A DNA stretch of 64,000 bases from Boswellia sacra. Lineage: Eukaryota > Streptophyta > Magnoliopsida > Sapindales > Burseraceae. The stretch is taken from the NCBI GenBank assembly GCA_013180625.2, contig SNVD02009519.1:1364001-1428000 (forward strand). The letters run 5' to 3'. Positions within the stretch are counted from its first letter, which is position 1. Each line of letters starts with the position of its first letter. Below, piece by piece: positions 58,827 through 64,000 of this stretch. Below the pieces are notes generated by a model that was not told the DNA's origin, ran no database searches, and saw only the letters and a program-made list of their open reading frames with translations. Both the position numbers and the translations under genes were made by a program.

Positions 58827-59185
58827 CGTTTAAGAGCTTTACTTGTTTACAAATAAGATATATAAGCCTTAACTTTTTTATTTATTAGATTTCAACTTTT
58901 TGCCCACTTTTATATATTTTAATTTTTATTCTTTTCACTCACTTACTGAAATGATGAGAATTTTTTTCTTCTTTAATTTACTTTAATTTACGTCAATGTT
59001 TCACAATTGATAATAAGACAAAAAAGGGTATTTTAGTCCTTGAATAAGAAATTTTAGTTAAGATAACGTATTCATTAATGGCAGTTGGAATCTGGGAGTG
59101 CCAATGTTACTTATCCAAAAATAGAAAATAAAATATTACTTTAGCCAAAAGAAGGGGTCACACTGTTAATTCCCCCACCCTAAGC

Positions 59186-60209
59186 TGATGGATGGAGGCC
59201 CGCTATAGTTCATTTGGCAGTAGCCGAGCTTGTATTCTGAGCTACGGCATTTAGCGTCACTTGCTTTAGGCTCCTGGACAAACTATAGAGGTCACAGAAC
59301 CAGTTTAATGTTTGATAATTTGGAAGCAAATTAATATTTTAATTTTATAATATTATTATTTGTTTTTAATTATTTATTATAATTTATATATCTTTTTAAA
59401 ATTATTTAATTTATTTATATATCAAATTCTTTTAAAAAATTAATTTTTTACTTAATTATACAACTATACAGATTTAAATAAATTAAATTCGTAATAAATT
59501 TGAGTATGTAAATATTTAAATAAATTAAATTCGTAATAAATTTTAGTATGTAAATATTTTTACTATGTAAAATAAAATTAAAGTAAAAATATAATATATA
59601 AAGAATGATATACGTACAAAACTATTAGTTTTCAGATATTTTAATTAAGATACTAAAATAAAAAAATAAATCACATTTTTATATTCAGATTTATTCAGAT
59701 TTCAAATTAAAAAAGTCTTATGATTTGAAAGGATATATTAATATAAAAAAATATACAGAATTATAATATATTTTTAAGTTTTATTGCTTGTTGACATTGT
59801 CTTAATGGATACAAATAGCTACGCTCACACGTTATGGATATTTTAATGAATAACATTATTTATATCTCCTTGAAATATCATAAAAAAATAATTTATTGAA
59901 ATTATAATTTAATTTCTTAGTTTTAAAAAATTATAATTTATTGAAATTATAAAATATTATTTTATTGGCATAGTAAGATTTTCTATTTATTATGAAAAAG
60001 ATAACACTGGTATGGTTACCGGTATGCCCGGTAATGATCCTTGTCAATGTAGGAACTTTAATCCAGTGGCCAGTGGAAACTTGCCAAATCAGCATAGGCA
60101 AACCGATGTCGTTTCATTGTCGAGGGCTGTTGTTGCTTCCGGTACCAATTAGTACTAAGCAGAAAAACCCTAACCCCTTGGGATTTGGGATTTGGCGGAG
60201 AGAGCGAAA
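59186..60209. other. Intergenic DNA and promoter region of the SF3A3 gene
   Basis: 59186-59320 continues the moderately GC-rich sequence that was split by the MULE. 59320-60000 is AT-rich, with a short direct duplication near 59470-59550 (AAATAAATTAAATTCGTAAT). 60080-60209 is GC-richer and is probably the 5' UTR. No clear TATA box stands out. Confidence 0.5.
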
Positions 60210-63200
60210 ATGTCGTCGACGCTACTGGGGGTCACTCGCGCGGCTCACGAGGAGGTTGAGCGGCTTGAACGGCTTATAGTGAAGGATCTACAGAGCGAGC
60301 CAGCTAGCAACAAGGACCGCTTGTATCAGAGCCACCGTGTCCGTAACATGATAGATACCATCACTGCCACCACCGAAAAACTCGTAATATCTCGCAAATT
60401 TCAAATTATTACCTTCTTTTAGATTTGATTTTTTTTTAATCAGTTTGAGTGCGAAGTTAAGGGTTGGGAATTACGACATCGTTTTTGATGTTTTTGTTCA
60501 GGTTGAAATTTATGAAGACAAAGATAATGCAAGGAAGGATGAAATTGCAGCTCTTGGAGGCCAAACTGCGACTGGAACAAATGTTTTTAGTGCATTTTAT
60601 GATAGGTTAAAAGAGGTAATTTATATTTTTCTGAAAAATTATTTTTCGAATCATAATTGTTGAATTTATTAGTAAAAATGTTCGTTTATGTGCAGATTCG
60701 TGAATACCATAGAAGGCATCCGGCTGCTCGTGTTGTTGATGCTAATGAGGAGCATGAGAATCTGCTCAAAGAGGAACCGTTGATTGAATTCAGTGGGGAG
60801 GTATCGCTCTCTTTTTCTCTGATAGACGATCCAACTTAAATTAATGAATGCTTGATACCGCGAACTGTAGATAACTTGGTGTTACTGGAAAAAAAAATTA
60901 GTGCAAGGATATGAACGCAATGGTATATAGACTATAGTCCCGGTTATGACTTTTAATTGTAATGTTCGGCATCACTAAATTATACGGATATCCTTTTCAG
61001 GAAGCATTTGGGCGGTACTTAGACTTGCATGAGTTATTCAATCAGTATATTAACTCTAAGTTTGGAGAACACATTGAATACTCTTTGTACATTGATGTTT
61101 TTGCCCAACCACATCGGATCCCCCGAAAGTTAAAGATGACTAGGTAACTTTCCCTAACTGTTTTATCTTTTGTTAAAAACTTAGTTTGAAGTTTGATTAT
61201 TGATTGGGGTGGTTTTCATTTGCATCTTCCACCAGAGAGTTATTCACACAAGACTTCAGTGTAAGCTTATATTATGATTTTCTGCAGGCAGTACAGGGAA
61301 TATATGGAGAATCTATTGGAGTATTTAATGTACTTTTTTCAGCGTACAGAGCCGCTGCAAGATCTTGACAGAATATTCTCAAAGGTACATTTCATGTGAT
61401 AGTTTTCTAGCATGTAATTTGAGGTTCCTTGAACTGGATGGGATGAATAGCCTGCTTTTTATCACCAATATTAGGAACAAGTCTATATTCAGTAGTTCTT
61501 GCGTCCTGTACATGTATTGCAAGGCATATTTTCTTTTTTCTTTTTTTTGGTTGGTTAGCTTTTCATATTAGTCTTCTCTTTAATCATGTGTGATTGATTT
61601 TGTCGTAGGTTGAGGCTGATTTTGAAGAGCAATGGGCCAATGGCAAGATAGCTGGATGGGAAAATGCAGTCCAAGAAAATGGACATGTTCCTGCTGAGCA
61701 TACTGTTATAGATCTTGACTATTACAGCACTGTTGAAGAGTTAATGGAAGTAGGTCCTGAAAAGTTAAAGGAGGTAAGGATGGTTCTCTTAGATCATATA
61801 CAGGCAACATTTTTATAGCATGAATTGCTCTTTTTCCGTATGTATGACTTGCAAACCTGTAGTCGTGAAGCTGCTTTTACACAATTTATGGCAATGTTGC
61901 ACTAAAATATGTTAAAAGTGAGGATTTGTCATTTTAAGTATTTGTATTATTGGGATTTTACTCATGGTGTTTGTGCTGATTTTGTCTGCTTAGGTTTTAA
62001 TTTAGTTAACTTGAGAACAGAATTTGGTCAATAGTTTTGAAAGAAAAAAGGAAAAGACAGCATAGTTTGACTTATAAATATATTTTCTAAATCTCAGTTG
62101 CTTTAGGATTGAGGTTGTATTTGGAATCATACATTTTGATTGTTCAGTGGTCTTGCTGGAAATGTTAGAGGTTAGTTAGGATTTCAAATTTTCAATCTTG
62201 TGTTATTTATGCTGGTTATTTAATTATATTATATTATTTTTTTCACTTTGGAAAAAGGTTATACCATCAACATTTTCTTTATCATATTTGCAATCAATTT
62301 GGATGATCTTGTTAGAGTTTTACCCATATGTTTTTAGTCTGTCTCTTGGTTTTATTTTGTTATTAACTGATTGTGACCCAGCAGGCATTGGCTGCATTAG
62401 GACTGAAGAGTGGTGGTACTGTACAGCAGCGTGCGGAGAGGCTTTTCCTTACAAAGGTAATAGCACTAACACCCACCCACACAACCACATCCACCACCAA
62501 CCCACCCCTGCCCCCAACACTTCCCCCCACCCAAATATATATATATATATATATAAAATTATAAGTCTGTACGACCTAAGATCCAAAGGAAACAAAAAAA
62601 AGTAACTAATGTGAACATATCTTCTAATGGTGCACTTGTTTCTGAAGTAGTTTTCTGGGAAGAATTTATAATTCTATAAGACTTAAGATCCAAAGAAAAA
62701 AAAAGTTATAAAGTGTGAACATATCTTCTAATGGTGCTCTTGTTTCTGAAGTAGTTTTCTGGTAAGAATATGGAAATATGTATTTCATGTATGTTGAGTT
62801 CAATGGGCAATTTTTAATGTAAATGCATTATTTTAGGAATTGGTAAATTGATCTGATTTAGGATGACTGATGAGTGCTAGCTTATATGATGATTTTGAGA
62901 ACTGGAAAATAATATTCTACATTGAACGTGTATCTAGTTTAAGATTTCAACAATTAAGCATTACACTTCTGCCTATCATTATGTTGTGCCATAATAAGTT
63001 TGTATTAAAGGACAGCTGGACCAACATAAATATCTTCGATGCACTGTTTTTAAGTTGACCTCTTCCATTGTTCTGTTTGTTCCTTTTTCCTTGGTTAATA
63101 TTCTTTTAACTACAGCAAACTCCTCTAGAAAAGTTAGACAAGAAACATTTTGCCAAAGGGTCATGTGGAAAGCAACAAAATGGTGCTGCTGCACGGCCAC

Positions 63201-63503
63201 AAGAAATCAACAATTTGAAAGACATTGCGCTAATGGAGGCTAAAATGCAAAAACTCTGCGACTTACTGGATGAGGTTAGCAATTGTTGCTTATTTATCTA
63301 GTCTTTGTTTTCTGGACAATGTAATGTTCCTTGTATTTGTAGTGTGCATATCTAATAATGTTCTGCAAATGTAGCCATTCTTTTGGTGACTGTTATATGT
63401 TCAAGTTTTCTTTGACCATGTGCAGACAATTGAACGAACAAAACAAAATGTGGAGAAGAAACAGGCCTTGACATATGAAGAAATGGAAGCAGAACGTGAG
63501 GAA
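60210..63503 (+). CDS. ATO: Splicing factor SF3a subunit 3 (SF3a60/SF3A3), 5' part
   Basis: Nine exons join in frame: 60210-60383, 60502-60615, 60696-60800, 61001-61143, 61288-61384, 61609-61773, 62385-62456, 63116-63274 and 63426-63503, giving 369 residues before the window ends in an intron. All are GT-AG. The protein starts MSSTLLGVTRAAHEEVERLE and carries the PRP9_N-type segment (ALGGQTATGTNVFSAFYDRL, from residue 75), the YLDLHELFNQYINSKFG region (exon 4), the EPLQDLDRIFSKVEADFEEQW core and a SAP-like motif (LGLKSGGTVQQRAERLFLTK, about 270-290). SF3A3 is part of the SF3a complex of U2 snRNP, needed for branch-site recognition in the nucleus; Arabidopsis ATROPOS (AT5G06160) is the same protein. 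Family length is about 500 residues, so the C-terminal matrin-type zinc finger lies beyond the window. The start is the first in-frame ATG matching the family. Confidence 0.95.
62373..62390 (+). promoter_or_regulatory. NAGNAG tandem splice acceptor before SF3A3 exon 7
   Basis: The intron ends CCCAGCAG|GCATTGG. Using the second AG (exon from 62385) gives KEALAAL, matching the family. Using the first (exon from 62382) would insert one glutamine. Both keep the frame. Confidence 0.6.
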
Positions 63504-64000
63504 GTAAGTTACTAGTTCTCTTGTTACAGCTTTCAAGTACTTCCATTGCCAGTTAGGTCATTATCTTTTAAGACGTTTCAGTACTAGCTAGAGTCTTGAA
63601 CACCTACAATGATCTCTCCCCTGTTGTTAAGTGGGCCTTGTAAGAGGTTTCCTTCATGCTTGAATGCTTGGGTTGAGGCCCATGACGACTTATGTCTGGG
63701 GTGAAAAATTTTGACGCCATAGACCTAAAACTGTTGCTGATAGTATCCTATTGATAAAGTTGGTTATCGTTATCTAATGGTCTTTAAAAACCTGGTAGAT
63801 ACTCATATATGTCACCAGACGTAGTAGAGTATCCCTGAAGTTATATATCAAATTTTGTTAGTAGATTCAGTGTTTACAATTCATTGCTAGTGAGAGGGAA
63901 GGGGGCTTTGATTGCCTGATAACACTTGCTTTTTCCTGTTGCTTGCTCATGTTAAATGTGCCAAAAGTTGTTTGGGCTTTTGCTAATAAATTGAATTTTT

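Larger units (their letters stand above)
54288..59185 (-). mobile_element. Nearly complete autonomous MULE transposon
   Basis: The element at 54298-59175 begins GGGGAATTAACAGTGTGAC and ends with its inverse (CACACTGTTAATTCCCC). It is flanked by the 10-bp direct repeat CACCCTAAGC (54288-54297 and 59176-59185). The TIRs extend over roughly 230-280 bp with good similarity. The interior carries a MULE transposase on the minus strand. Length, TIRs, target duplication and protein all fit an autonomous Mutator-like element. Confidence 0.95.

Noticed and set aside
62198..62605. 135-residue plus-strand open frame overlapping SF3A3 exon 7
   Set aside because: It runs through intron sequence and reads the exon in the wrong frame. 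Splice sites and family similarity define the real exon.

Overview
This is eukaryotic nuclear DNA from a flowering plant, most likely a eudicot. The evidence is GT-AG spliced genes with plant-type protein sequence, very AT-rich intergenic DNA, and nested plant transposons: a chromovirus, Ty1-copia, a TRIM-like element, MULE, hAT and MITEs. The species cannot be read from the sequence; a Citrus-like woody eudicot is only a guess. No bacterial, organellar, CRISPR or operon-like features are present, and I found no tRNA or rRNA gene.

Layout. 1-6960 is AT-rich intergenic DNA holding a 2.3-kb non-autonomous MULE (2477-4801, 10-bp target duplication) and a 0.75-kb MITE-like element with a perfect 25-bp hairpin. 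6961-14733 (minus) is a complete five-exon gene for a 1226-residue RS/RD/RE-rich nuclear protein resembling Arabidopsis AT5G53440. Its upstream region exists twice (15184-15530 and 16065-16445). 16450-23400 is intergenic: gene relics, MITEs, and an inverted-repeat element (21384-22783). A decayed chromovirus with complete LTRs (23404-28261) sits inside a second copy of that element. 29473-31885 holds three phase-compatible exons of an unidentified gene, cut off by an hAT-like element (about 31886-34712).

36311-49666 is a Ty1-copia cluster. It has a minus-strand fragment with its LTR, a plus-strand segment in permuted order (RT-RNase H-LTR-PBS-gag), a TRIM-like fragment joined to a copia LTR at the primer binding site, and a long minus-strand copia element carrying two hAT insertions (46382-48403 and 48475-49086). 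51185-52446 is an F-box pseudogene. 54298-59175 is a nearly complete autonomous MULE whose four-exon transposase has one frameshift. 60210 to the right edge (plus) is the 5' part of the gene for splicing factor SF3a subunit 3 (SF3A3/SF3a60, ATROPOS).

The only two host genes that look functional are SF3A3, a U2 snRNP component, and the RS/RD-rich protein, which by composition is probably also nuclear. Everything between them is mostly transposon debris. I see no multi-gene pathway or new defence-like system. The most useful observations are the MULE with its single frameshift, the duplicated promoter region, the permuted and chimeric copia/TRIM block, and the truncated host gene.
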